Source of the DNA: JARRKU01 sp050305555
GTDB taxonomy: Bacteria; Desulfobacterota; Desulfobacteria; Desulfobacterales; Desulfosarcinaceae
Length of the DNA stretch: 64,000 nt
NCBI GenBank assembly: GCA_050305555.1
Contig: JBNLFN010000055.1
Coordinates: 12,908-76,907 of the forward strand
Direction of reading: 5' to 3'
The notes under the pieces were generated by a model. The model had not been told where the DNA came from and ran no database searches. It saw only the letters and a list, made by a program, of their open reading frames with translations. Both the position numbers and the translations under genes were made by a program. Below, piece after piece: positions 17,125 to 24,212 of this stretch (positions are counted from its first letter, which is position 1; every line of letters starts with the position of its first letter).

Positions 17125-17706
17125 TTATTCACCAAGTGACATAAGTCTTTTTGATATTTTTTCTTTAAGATTTGTATATTCACCACTTCTTAAGCTGGAA
17201 ATGGTAAGTTCTTGAGTATCTTTTATTTTTAAATCAACATAAATTCCATAGCGGCCATACTCCGGTAGTTTAATGTCAAGTTTGCCGATATAAGTTGTTA
17301 GTCCTGGAATAACATCAAAAGAGGCACGCATGTGCCCCCTTCGTGGGTCATTGAAAATTTTAATTTCTACATCTTTAAATGTGTACTTGCCAGCTGGAAG
17401 AACCGCAACAAACGGGACCTCCTCACCATCTGCAACGGCTAAAACCTGTAATTTATCAGGGCCTTCCATATTTTTATTACTTTTAAAAAGTGTAAGAACG
17501 CATTTTTTATTTTTTATCTTATATTTGAATAGTTTACTGCCTTCATATTTCACTGTTTTTATATTAACAGAGCCAATAATTATTCCATCCTGTGTACCGA
17601 CACTTAATAGTTTATCATTCGACATGCTTAGTGGTGGTGCAGATGCACAAGAGACAATGTTTATAATCAGGAATAGAGGCAGAATAGCTACTATAGATCT
17701 GTGCAT
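17125..17706 (-). CDS. Cassette-borne predicted lipoprotein
   Basis: A 193-residue exported lipoprotein. The signal peptide MHRSIVAILPLFLIINIVSC ends in a lipobox, IVSC, so the cysteine at residue 20 would be lipidated. The mature protein is beta-rich, with a carboxypeptidase-like or transthyretin-like stretch (VAVLPAGKYTFKDVEIKIF) and a C-terminal helix. The gene is notably AT-rich compared with the chromosome (AAA, ATT and TTT codons dominate) and is bounded by attC-like palindromes on both sides, the marks of an integron cassette. A good AAAGGA site lies 7 bases before the ATG. Function unknown. Confidence 0.8.
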   Translation of the reverse strand: MHRSIVAILPLFLIINIVSCASAPPLSMSNDKLLSVGTQDGIIIGSVNIKTVKYEGSKLFKYKIKNKKCVLTLFKSNKNMEGPDKLQVLAVADGEEVPFVAVLPAGKYTFKDVEIKIFNDPRRGHMRASFDVIPGLTTYIGKLDIKLPEYGRYGIYVDLKIKDTQELTISSLRSGEYTNLKEKISKRLMSLGE

Positions 17707-17748
17707 GATAAATCCTTTCTATGTGAAACCTTTATTATAATCATTTCG

Positions 17749-17801
17749 ACATAACATGAAAATCACGGGCGCCAGCAGTTTGGCGTCCTGTGCATTTTGT
17801 G
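17749..17801 (-). other. attC-like site interrupted by a group II intron
   Basis: AAAATCACGGGCGCCA (17759-17774) pairs with TGGCGTCCTGTGCATTTT (17781-17798) around a 6-base loop, with extrahelical bases. On the minus strand it leads into GTTATGT (17755-17749), close to the GTTRRRY core. The outer core on the other side is missing because the intron fragment starts at 17802. It would be the attC separating the 231-residue and 193-residue cassettes. Confidence 0.55.
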
Positions 17802-18016
17802 GTGTACGCCCGGCATGGGCGTGAACTTATGGGGTGTAAGTCCCCTATGTGTGAATCCGGTCACTGTCACATGACATTGACATAAACATTAGCCGACGGC
17901 AAGGGCGTTTCCGTGAGGAAAGGTCTGAAGGAAGCCCGAGTGCAAAGCTATGAGCCGACGAACAGAAACAGCATATAAGGCCCAGTCTTCGGGTAAGCCA
18001 GCACCACATAGCAAGA
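17802..18016 (+). mobile_element. 5' fragment of a group IIC intron (no reverse transcriptase)
   Basis: The stretch starts GTGTACGCCCGGCATGG and continues with a GTAAGTCCCC element, then GCCGACGGCAAGGGCG, GGTCTGAAGGAAGCCCG and GACGAACAGAAACAGCATA. These blocks, in this order, are the domain I sequence shared by bacterial class C group II introns (compare B.h.I1, recalled from memory). It stops at about 18016, where ATACCAACCAG repeats begin; the reverse transcriptase gene and domains II-VI are absent. The upstream exon ends in ...ATTTTGT inside an attC-like hairpin, matching the known preference of group IIC-attC introns for such sites. Confidence 0.75.
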
Positions 18017-18054
18017 TACCAACCAGATACCAACCAGGGTCGAATACCAACCAG
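18016..18054. repeat. Short tandem repeat of ATACCAACCAG
   Basis: ATACCAACCAG occurs three times (18016, 18027, 18044), the last two followed by GGTCG. It lies exactly at the broken 3' edge of the intron fragment and runs into the next palindrome, so it probably marks a rearrangement junction. Confidence 0.7.
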
Positions 18055-18147
18055 GGTCGCATCTTAATTGTTCATTATTCTTTTCAAATTAATTTTGCTC
18101 TCCACTCAATAATGAATAATTAAGATGGAATAATTAAGATGCGACCC
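18054..18147. repeat. AT-rich REP-like palindrome
   Basis: GGGTCGCATCTTAATTG (from 18055) is complemented by ATAATTAAGATGCGACCC at the right end (up to 18146). An additional internal copy (AATAATGAATAATTAAGATG, 18108-18127) pairs with CATCTTAATTGTTCATTATT with one or two mismatches. The GGGTCGCATCTTAAT end motif suggests a dispersed non-coding element. It separates the intron remnant from the next cassette gene. Confidence 0.65.
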
Positions 18148-18157
18148 CGTTCTGTTC

Positions 18158-18853
18158 CTAGTCCTCTCTTGTTTCTGCACGATAGAAACCCTCAGACTTC
18201 ATTTGCTCTAACATGTCCCAAATTGTAGTCTTTTCAGACAATGCGCTACGCCTCCCTGGTGAGTCATTATCAAAATTATCCCAGACAGTCCTGAAATCTT
18301 TGCTTTGGGGAATACCAAGCTCTGCGAGCTTGCGTCTGTATTTCTCCGGCGAATCGGCATATATCTCGAATATTTTGTAGCCCCCAACATAGACCTCATC
18401 ATGTCCATTATGTGATCCAAATCCGAAATTGACCATTCCGTCATGTACGAGAAGACGCTCGTTCGAACGGAACACCGTTTCTGCTTTCTTAAAGTCAATC
18501 CCGTCAAGATAGTAAACAGTCTTATGGAATGGATCCGTTTCATTATTTCGTAGATTCAACTCTTCCGATTCGTTCAATCCAAGCTCAAGCAAAAAGAAGG
18601 CTGGTTCCTCCACGAGAGCTGAAAGCTTGAGAAAGTAGTTTGGTATATTCTCGGCCGATACGTTTACTGTGAACACGTAATAGCCCTTTTCAGCCTGGCG
18701 CTCTGAATAACCTTCATGGATGCCAGATAATTTGCTGACTTGAACTCCATCAGGTAATCTAAAATCTGATTTTTTTGAACCCAACCTGCATCCCCCTAAA
18801 GGCGTGAAGGTCAATATTAGCGTTAAATATACAATCAACGACTTTAACTTCAT
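18158..18853 (-). CDS. Cassette-borne predicted lipoprotein
   Basis: A 231-residue exported protein. The signal peptide MKLKSLIVYLTLILTFTP ends at the lipobox LGGC (Cys22). The mature part has mixed alpha/beta character with no family recognised; YYVFTVNVSAENIPNYFLKL and GYKIFEIYADSPEKYRRKL are its most regular segments. AGGGAGGA lies 3-4 bases before the ATG. Upstream, the attC of the cupin cassette ends in GTTGGGT only about 11 bases before the start, the tight spacing typical of cassettes. Downstream the normal attC is replaced by repeats and an intron fragment. Function unknown. Confidence 0.8.
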   Translation of the reverse strand: MKLKSLIVYLTLILTFTPLGGCRLGSKKSDFRLPDGVQVSKLSGIHEGYSERQAEKGYYVFTVNVSAENIPNYFLKLSALVEEPAFFLLELGLNESEELNLRNNETDPFHKTVYYLDGIDFKKAETVFRSNERLLVHDGMVNFGFGSHNGHDEVYVGGYKIFEIYADSPEKYRRKLAELGIPQSKDFRTVWDNFDNDSPGRRSALSEKTTIWDMLEQMKSEGFYRAETRED

Positions 18854-18863
18854 TGTCCTCCCT

Positions 18864-18922
18864 ACCCAACGTCATGCTTTCCGGCGCGGCGGAGCCGCGT
18901 CGGGAGCAGCAATTGGTTCGGC
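18864..18922 (-). other. attC site of the cupin cassette
   Basis: Minus strand: GCCGAAC (18922-18916), then CAATTGCTGCTCCCGACGCGGC, a short loop, CGCGCCGGAAAGCATGAC and the perfect core GTTGGGT (18870-18864, fits GTTRRRY). The arms pair imperfectly with extrahelical bases. The left part overlaps the 3' end of the cupin coding region, as is common in cassettes. Confidence 0.75.
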
Positions 18923-19297
18923 ATCGCCGGTTGGTACTATTTTGATTGTTTCCACCATCAGCACAACAGTTTGCTCAGGTGCTCTTGTTCTATGAACAAC
19001 CCCTTTTGGAACCACATAGCCCTGTTGTGTCTGTAGTTTAACAGACTCGGAGCCTTCAATATCCACTATCAATTTCCCACTGAGAGTAAAAAAGAATTCA
19101 TCCTCTTTATCGTGTTTGTGCCAATGATATTCACCTTGCAGGATTCCGAGTCGTACTACAGAGTCATTTACCTGGCATAGCGTCTGATTATACCATTTAT
19201 CTTTACACGCATTTGCCAATGACGGAATATCGATAACCTCCAGGGATTTGTGCAAAATGTTCATATGATTGACATAAGGAAATTTGCCTTCGTCCAT
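18872..19297 (-). CDS. Cupin domain protein (integron cassette)
   Basis: A 141-residue single-domain cupin. Motif 1 is GEYHWHKHDKEDEFFFTLSG, supplying the metal-binding histidines and glutamate, and motif 2 is QQGYVVPKGVVHRTRAPEQT with the last histidine. Such small cupins bind a divalent metal and act as isomerases, dioxygenases or sugar-binding proteins; no substrate can be named. The final 20 or so residues (PTGDAEPIAAPDAAPPRRKA) are encoded by the attC sequence itself, so they are probably not functional. A GGAGA site precedes the ATG; an internal ATG at 19264 is an alternative start. Confidence 0.88.
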   Translation of the reverse strand: MDEGKFPYVNHMNILHKSLEVIDIPSLANACKDKWYNQTLCQVNDSVVRLGILQGEYHWHKHDKEDEFFFTLSGKLIVDIEGSESVKLQTQQGYVVPKGVVHRTRAPEQTVVLMVETIKIVPTGDAEPIAAPDAAPPRRKA

Positions 19298-19318
19298 ACT
19301 AAATCTCCGAAAGGTAAT

Positions 19319-19369
19319 GAGTTGAGGCTGCTGAACGCCGCTTCGGGAGCAGAAGATTGTTATAAGCCC
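19319..19369 (-). other. Degenerate attC-like site
   Basis: Minus strand: GGCTTATAACAATC, TTCTGCTCCCGAAGCGGCG and GTTCAGC. The first half closely resembles the cupin attC (shared GCTCCCGA.GCGGC), and CTTATAAC recalls the right core of the neighbouring site. The second arm appears shortened, so the palindrome is imperfect; it may be a hybrid or decayed attC between the 74-residue and cupin cassettes. Confidence 0.5.
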
Positions 19370-19377
19370 CTATATTA

Positions 19378-19602
19378 TTAATAAGATATAAAGGCAAATA
19401 CAATACAAACTATAAACGAGATTCCAGAAACCAAAAGGAATCGTTTATCTAATCGGTCAATTTCAATTTTAGTTGCATCTCTGAGGCTTTGTAATCCAAA
19501 TGGAGAAAGCTCACCGCTGATGACTCTCCTAATTTGAATTAATGCGAGAGAACCCCCTGATACTATCGCTGCACCAATTGCTATGATTTCTGTGATTTTC
19601 AT
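19378..19602 (-). CDS. Small two-helix membrane protein (integron cassette)
   Basis: Encodes 74 residues starting MKITEIIAIGAAIVSGGSLA. Two hydrophobic segments (about 3-24 and 57-74) flank a charged loop (SLRDATKIEIDRLDKR), so it is a small inner-membrane protein. The ATG at 19602 lies 2 bases after the attC core, without a recognisable ribosome-binding site, as in many cassettes. A longer frame upstream would run through the attC and is rejected. It is AT-rich. Function unknown. Confidence 0.65.
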   Translation of the reverse strand: MKITEIIAIGAAIVSGGSLALIQIRRVISGELSPFGLQSLRDATKIEIDRLDKRFLLVSGISFIVCIVFAFISY

Positions 19603-19604
19603 AC

Positions 19605-19661
19605 TTATAACGTCGGGGCTTTGCCGCGAAAGGACCGAGTCGGCAACAGCCCCTGGTTCGC
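19605..19661 (-). other. attC site with clear extrahelical base
   Basis: Minus strand: GCGAACC (19661-19655), AGGGGCTGTTGCCG, a loop, CGGCAAAGCCCCGAC and GTTATAA (19611-19605). The arms AACCAGGGGCTGTTGCCG and AACGTCGGGGCTTTGCCG (reverse complement of the other side) pair almost fully with an unpaired G, the feature that gives attC its strand polarity. This is the best attC in the array. Confidence 0.8.
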
Positions 19662-19668
19662 TCATCAA

Positions 19669-20514
19669 TTACCATGAAGAAAAAACTGCCTGAATTTTAA
19701 GCATGAAGAAGGGATCAAATACATCATTGTCGAATCCCTCAGATGTTTGTGATGACCAAAAAATGATAGCAGGTACTACCTCTAAGCCAAACTTATTTCC
19801 ATTTGTCTTTAAAAAGCTTTTTCCAATTCCGGCATTTATCTCAATGCCGTCAAGCATATCACTGGTGATAATGTCGCCATCCGTTGTGGTGATTTCATGA
19901 TTATAGCTCCAGTACATACGCTTATATGCTGCACCTAAAAGAAAATATGGCGTATTCCATTTTGGATTTGATGATAATTTGTGTTTATAATTGAACCCAA
20001 CATTGAAAAGCAAGATGCCATTGTCGATAGAGGCATCTAATTCACTTGTTTGATCTACTCCGGCCCAAGCTCCACCAACGTATATTTCATACCATGATTT
20101 TTTTTCTGGGAAACCAAAAGAGAGGTCTAAAAATAACATTTCGGAAAAGTCATCACTTTTTAATAAACCCACTCCACCTGATACACCAAAAGGATTAATG
20201 TCAATTTTTTCCTTTTCTTGACTAGAAATATTTGGCTCTGAAAGTTCGGTATCTATCTTTTCATTTGGAGGTCTTTCTACATTTATGTCTTCACTATATA
20301 GGGGCAGGAAAGATCGATGGATATCATCTTTCGCATTGTCTGGCACTTCGATTTCACGTGACCCACTGTTTTGGTTCGAGGCCTTTTCCATCGCATCGCT
20401 AAGTTTGCCACGCCTTGCGCTTTTTCCGGTAGCACAAGCTTGAATTGTGATGAATAGCACTAACAACATAACTATAGCTGGTATTCTATTTGAGCTGAAA
20501 AAAACCAATTTCAT
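19669..20514 (-). CDS. Cassette-borne lipoprotein with predicted outer-membrane barrel
   Basis: A 281-residue exported protein. MKLVFFSSNRIPAIVMLLVL leads to a lipobox around TIQAC. Residues 30-105 are charged and probably disordered. From about 108 onwards (INPFGVSGGVGLL) there is an alternating beta pattern ending in a terminal tryptophan (IQAVFSSW), suggesting an eight-strand outer-membrane barrel like OmpA/OmpW-type proteins. The ATG at 20514 follows the attC closely; an upstream extension reads through the previous cassette and is rejected. AT-rich composition and flanking attC sites mark it as a cassette. Confidence 0.78.
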   Translation of the reverse strand: MKLVFFSSNRIPAIVMLLVLFITIQACATGKSARRGKLSDAMEKASNQNSGSREIEVPDNAKDDIHRSFLPLYSEDINVERPPNEKIDTELSEPNISSQEKEKIDINPFGVSGGVGLLKSDDFSEMLFLDLSFGFPEKKSWYEIYVGGAWAGVDQTSELDASIDNGILLFNVGFNYKHKLSSNPKWNTPYFLLGAAYKRMYWSYNHEITTTDGDIITSDMLDGIEINAGIGKSFLKTNGNKFGLEVVPAIIFWSSQTSEGFDNDVFDPFFMLKIQAVFSSW

Positions 20515-20540
20515 ATATCTAAGACCTTTATTTTGTTTAA

Positions 20541-20611
20541 AGCGAACGTTGAGAATCACCTGATAAAAAATTGCATAGCTATTTTTTGTCAGGTGCATTC
20601 TTTGGTTGGGT
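20541..20611 (-). other. attC site between cassettes 1 and 2
   Basis: Minus strand: ACCCAAC (20611-20605, fits RYYYAAC), CAAAGAATGCACCTGA, an AT-rich loop, TCAGGTGATTCTCAAC and GTTCGCT (20547-20541). The arms pair as AACCAAAGAATGCACCTGA with AACGTTGAGAATCACCTGA, with gaps. The left arm overlaps the end of the 154-residue gene. Confidence 0.75.
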
Positions 20612-21043
20612 TTTTCGAGCTTTCCATATTTTCCAGATATCCTCAGAAATAGCCGTATAATTGGTTTTTGGTCCAGCAACGTCAGCACCAAACCACTTGG
20701 AAAATTCTTCGTGCACAACATTAAGTACATCATTCTGACTTCTGCAATCGGGCAATCTCGGAATGATTGTGCCTACTTCAGGATCATACTCATCAACATT
20801 GGTTTCGAAATTGATACCAACGGGGTCGTGACGGAATAGGCATTTGCGTAAATCCAGGTAGAGCTTTGAGTATTCAGCACGGACCTCTGCACGAAGGGAT
20901 CGCGAAGCCTCAACTTGATCTTTTACTTCAGGTGGCCAGTCATCAGTCACTTGACCCTCCTCTGGTCGGAAAGACTGGGTTTCAAACATAATCCCTGCGA
21001 CTACCAGAACAAAAATCCCTACTATGAGTGTCCATTTCATCAT
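20579..21043 (-). CDS. First cassette: membrane-anchored hypothetical protein
   Basis: A 154-residue protein with one N-terminal hydrophobic helix (WTLIVGIFVLVVAGIMF) acting as an uncleaved anchor or signal, then a soluble mostly helical domain (EASRSLRAEVRAEYSKLYLD, HEEFSKWFG, ISEDIWKIWKARK). The segment DPVGINFETNVDEYDPEVG looks conserved in kind but I cannot name the family. It is the cassette nearest the integrase; its start lies 6 bases after GTTGGGT (21055-21049), where an attI-cassette joint is expected. ATG at 21043 or 21040. No ribosome-binding site is evident. Confidence 0.75.
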   Translation of the reverse strand: MMKWTLIVGIFVLVVAGIMFETQSFRPEEGQVTDDWPPEVKDQVEASRSLRAEVRAEYSKLYLDLRKCLFRHDPVGINFETNVDEYDPEVGTIIPRLPDCRSQNDVLNVVHEEFSKWFGADVAGPKTNYTAISEDIWKIWKARKTQPKNAPDKK

Positions 21044-21048
21044 CTAAA

Positions 21049-21055
21049 ACCCAAC
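21049..21055 (-). other. Putative attI x cassette junction core (GTTGGGT)
   Basis: GTTGGGT on the minus strand fits GTTRRRY and is identical to the right core of the cupin attC. It stands directly before the first cassette gene and 270 bases from the integrase start, where attI should be. Confidence 0.55.
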
Positions 21056-21328
21056 CATTGATTATCAGGTTAATTTGCCCTGATAATATGATATTGGACG
21101 GGTTTTCGGGCATATTTGCCCTGTTTTAATATCAGCTTGATATATACTACAATAGCCTCTGATAATGTGGCGCGAATCCATTCTCGGAAATGCCCTGTGT
21201 ATTGATCCTGTCCTGCCTTTTCTATCTTTGGCTTAATCAGGGCGACGTAATTTATATAAAATGCAATTTTGAATATGTCGGTGCGGGTTATATATATTTA
21301 GAACTCTAAATAGCTTATATTATACGAT
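21056..21328. promoter_or_regulatory. attI / divergent promoter region of the integron
   Basis: This AT-rich 270-base gap lies between the first cassette and the integrase pseudogene; in integrons it holds attI, the cassette promoter and the integrase promoter. A perfect 9-base inverted repeat, ATTATCAGG (21061-21069) with CCTGATAAT (21079-21087), lies next to the junction. No strong -35/-10 pair or LexA-type box can be named with confidence. Confidence 0.45.
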
Positions 21329-21749
21329 ATGTCAACACTGAAGGGGCGAAGGCTGTTGGATGAGGTACGCGATGTGTTGCGCTTGCATCACTATTCCATC
21401 CATACGGGTGGATCAAACAGTTCGTGCATTTTCACAAGCTGAAATCGCGGGATGATCTGGCTGACGGTGAAGCAAAAATAGAGGCGTTTCTCACCGATCT
21501 TGCGGTTCATGGCAATGTGGCTGCCGCAACTCAGAACCAGGCCATGAATGCCCTTGTTTTTCTGTATCGAAAAGTGCTCACACCCTGCGCCACAGCTTTG
21601 CTACCCACCTGCTCCAGCGTGGTAACGATATTCGTACCATTCAGTCGCTGCTTGGGCATAATGATGTTTCGACAACCATGGTTTACACCCATGTGCTTCA
21701 ACAGGGTGGACAGGGTGTCCCCAGCCCTTTGGATGACCTGAATTTATAA
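21329..21749 (+). pseudogene. intI: Integron integrase pseudogene (tyrosine recombinase)
   Basis: Three pieces of one integron integrase lie in three different reading frames. 21329 onward encodes MSTLKGRRLLDEVRDVLRLH...YSIHT. From 21409 the frame changes to WIKQFVHFHKLKSRDDLADG ... TQNQAMNALVFLYRKVL, the N-terminal core-binding domain. From 21582 it changes again to LRHSFATHLLQRGNDIRTIQ, then LLGHNDVSTTMVYTHVL and GGQGVPSPLDDLNL-stop, the C-terminal catalytic end with the nucleophile Tyr. About 6-7 residues are lost at the first joint and roughly 150-170 (including the first catalytic Arg and the Lys/His region) at the second. Its orientation relative to the cassettes is the standard integron arrangement. 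The enzyme cannot be active. Confidence 0.88.
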
Positions 21750-21985
21750 GCCGATATTGATTGATTTGATCCTTTGGTGCAGGTTCCCTTGTGGAACCGG
21801 AGCGGCCTGGCGCCTTTTGCACCTGCAAAGCGTATAGCTGAATTAGGGTGGCTGATCGAGGCGCAGCCTTTTACCTTGGGTTAAATTTTAGCCGGGGTAT
21901 GGCCAGGGCGGGCATTACAGGTTGACTGCAAAGCAGCTTCGGGCTACGGATATGGATAAGATGTAACTATTTTTTTAGGGTACAA

Positions 21986-22738
21986 GTGCATCCCTTGGTG
22001 GTGAAAGAAACTTTTATTGATTATAAGACAACCGTCTTCCGCTGTATGACGGCGGGGGGTGCTGCGGAGCTGTTCGGCCATGGGCGGCCGGTGATGCTCA
22101 AGCCCAATCTGATCAATGCGTCGCCTTTTCCGGTGACCACCCCGCCTGCATTTTGTGAAGCGGTCATCGGTTTTATTCGAGCGCATACCCAGGCGCCCAT
22201 TGTGATTGCCGACGGTTGCGGCGATCCGTCGCTGAATACGGACGAGGTGTTTGACCGACTGGGATATGGGGATCTGGCCGCGCGCTGGGGCGCGGATCTA
22301 TTGGATTTGAACACGGCAGCCTTGATACGGTGCACCAATGCGGGTTGCCGCCTCTATCCGCAGATGTGGTTGCCCAAGGCCGTATTCGAGCATGTGCTGA
22401 TTTCCCTGCCGGTGCTCAAGGCGCATTCGCTGGCGCGGTTGACGGGGTCGATGAAAAATATGATGGGCCTGGCCCCGCCGAAGCATTATGGGGGGAGTTG
22501 GAAAAAAGCGGCTTTTCATCAACATCTGGACGAAGCCATCATGGCGCTGAATGGCTATCGGGCACCGGATTTTACAGTGATGGATGCCACCCTGGGATTG
22601 GCCGATTATCATCTGGGCGGCGCATGTTGCGATCCGCCGGCCAACTGCATCCTGGCCGGTCCCGATGCCCGGGCCGTGGACCGTGAAGCGGCGGCGCTGT
22701 TAGGCATGGCATGGAATAGGGTCGGACATTTACAGTAA
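21986..22738 (+). CDS. DUF362 domain protein
   Basis: A 250-residue soluble DUF362 protein. Diagnostic segments: VMLKPNLINASPFPVTTPP near the N-terminus, VIADGCGDPS, HVLISLPVLKAHSLARLTGSMKNMMGLAPPKHYG and ADYHLGG, ending with the AGPDARAVDREAAALLGM block. No Fe-S ferredoxin part is fused here, unlike many relatives. The family's biochemical role is unresolved; members often sit near redox or cofactor genes. The start is a GTG at 21986 with only a weak TTAGGG site. It is followed 60 bases later by the GlcD-type dehydrogenase, so the two are probably co-transcribed. It marks the return to normal GC content after the integron. Confidence 0.85.
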   Translation: MHPLVVKETFIDYKTTVFRCMTAGGAAELFGHGRPVMLKPNLINASPFPVTTPPAFCEAVIGFIRAHTQAPIVIADGCGDPSLNTDEVFDRLGYGDLAARWGADLLDLNTAALIRCTNAGCRLYPQMWLPKAVFEHVLISLPVLKAHSLARLTGSMKNMMGLAPPKHYGGSWKKAAFHQHLDEAIMALNGYRAPDFTVMDATLGLADYHLGGACCDPPANCILAGPDARAVDREAAALLGMAWNRVGHLQ

Positions 22739-22798
22739 GCAATTCCGCTAGTTTTTGCCGTATCTTTTCATTATCACAGGATTAAAAGGGAATGGCCC

Positions 22799-24178
22799 AT
22801 GAAAACGCTTAATGCCGGCCAGGTCGGTCTATTGACCGCCATTGTGGGTGAACAACGGTTTTCTGCCGGAGAATCCAATCGCCAGTTACATCTGCATGAT
22901 ATTTCGCCTCATCAGGGAGAATTGCCGGCGGCCGTCATCTGGCCCCGGACCACCGAAGAGGTGTCCCGCATTCTGACATGTGCGTACCAGGAAGAGATCC
23001 CCGTAACACCTTGGGGCGCCGGCACCAGTACCGAGGGCAATCCGGTCCCCGCCCGGGGCGGACTGGTGGTGGATCTGACCCAGATGGATCAGATTCTGGA
23101 TGTGCGCCCCCAGGACCTTCAGACCGATGTGCAGCCCGGCGTCTTCAGAAAAAGCTTGAACCGCCGGTGCGGGGCCCACGGCCTGTTTTTTCCGCCCGAT
23201 CCGGGTGCGGATGCCACCATCGGCGGTATGATCGCCAATAATGCCTCGGGAATCCAAACGGTCAAATATGGCGCCACCAAAGATTATGTGATGCGATTAA
23301 CGGTGGTGCTGCCCGGCGGAAAGGTCATTCATACCGGTTGCAAGGCACCCAAATCCTCATCGGGTTATGATTTGACGCGCTTATTTGTCGGCTCGGAAGG
23401 CACGCTGGGCGTCGTGACCGAAGCCACCCTGCGTTTGGAAGGCATTCCGGTTCACCACCTGGCGGCCACGGTGACCTTTGCCCGGCTGGAAGCGGCATCG
23501 GAAGCCGTGGCGGCCATGATGGGGTCGGGTCTGGCGCCGGCGGCCATGGAGCTGCTCACACCCGAACTGATCCTTCTGATGAATCGGGAAAACGGCTTGG
23601 ATCTGCCTGAAACCCCGTCCCTGTTCTGTGAATTTCACGGTATCAGCCAAGCGGCCTTGACCGAGACCGCCGATCTTGCGGAAGAACTCTGCAGGGACTG
23701 CGGCGCCACAGGCTTTGCATCGGGTGTGACCGAAGATGAGCGAAAACAGCTTTGGCGCGCCCGCCATGAGGCATGGGAGACGATTCATCGGGCCCATCCC
23801 AAAAAGGAGACCTTGATTGTGGATGCGGCCGTTCCTATCTCTTGCTATCCGGAGATGGTGGTTTTCTCTCAACGCCAGGTGGATGACCACCAAGCCGTCG
23901 GCTACGTCTTCGGCCATGCCGGGGACGGCAACCTGCACGTGGTCATGATCGGCGATCCAGCCGATAAAAAGGGGTGGCAGACCCTCGTAGGTATCAATGA
24001 TGCCATTGTCTCCCGCGCCATCGAAAAAGGCGGTACCTGCACCGGTGAGCACGGTGTGGGTATCGGCAAGCGCAAGTACATGGATCAAGAGCACGGCGCA
24101 AGTTATGCATTGATGAAGCAGATCAAGGATCTTATCGATCCCAAGGGGCTGATGAACCCGGGAAAGATGTTTTACTAG
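22799..24178 (+). CDS. FAD-linked oxidoreductase, GlcD/D-lactate dehydrogenase type
   Basis: A 459-residue flavoprotein of the glycolate/D-lactate dehydrogenase family. The PCMH-type FAD domain (about 40-220) shows PRTTEEVSRIL, TPWGAGTSTEGNPVP, DPGADATIGGMIANNASG and LFVGSEGTLGVVTEATL. The C-terminal domain has the HAGDGNLHVVMI metal/substrate-binding block and the final GTCTGEHGVGIGKRKYM, DPKGLMNPGKMF. It would oxidise a D-2-hydroxy acid to a 2-oxo acid and pass electrons to an unknown acceptor; no Fe-S partner (GlcF-type) is adjacent. The start has an AAGGG site. It is probably in one unit with the DUF362 gene before it and the PEBP gene after it. Confidence 0.92.
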   Translation: MKTLNAGQVGLLTAIVGEQRFSAGESNRQLHLHDISPHQGELPAAVIWPRTTEEVSRILTCAYQEEIPVTPWGAGTSTEGNPVPARGGLVVDLTQMDQILDVRPQDLQTDVQPGVFRKSLNRRCGAHGLFFPPDPGADATIGGMIANNASGIQTVKYGATKDYVMRLTVVLPGGKVIHTGCKAPKSSSGYDLTRLFVGSEGTLGVVTEATLRLEGIPVHHLAATVTFARLEAASEAVAAMMGSGLAPAAMELLTPELILLMNRENGLDLPETPSLFCEFHGISQAALTETADLAEELCRDCGATGFASGVTEDERKQLWRARHEAWETIHRAHPKKETLIVDAAVPISCYPEMVVFSQRQVDDHQAVGYVFGHAGDGNLHVVMIGDPADKKGWQTLVGINDAIVSRAIEKGGTCTGEHGVGIGKRKYMDQEHGASYALMKQIKDLIDPKGLMNPGKMFY

Positions 24179-24212
24179 GGTTGGGTCCTATATATAACCA
24201 AAGGAGGAGACC

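Noticed and set aside
19603..19668. Longer start for the 74-residue cassette protein
   Set aside because: The extension would translate the attC palindrome; the ATG just after the attC core is preferred.
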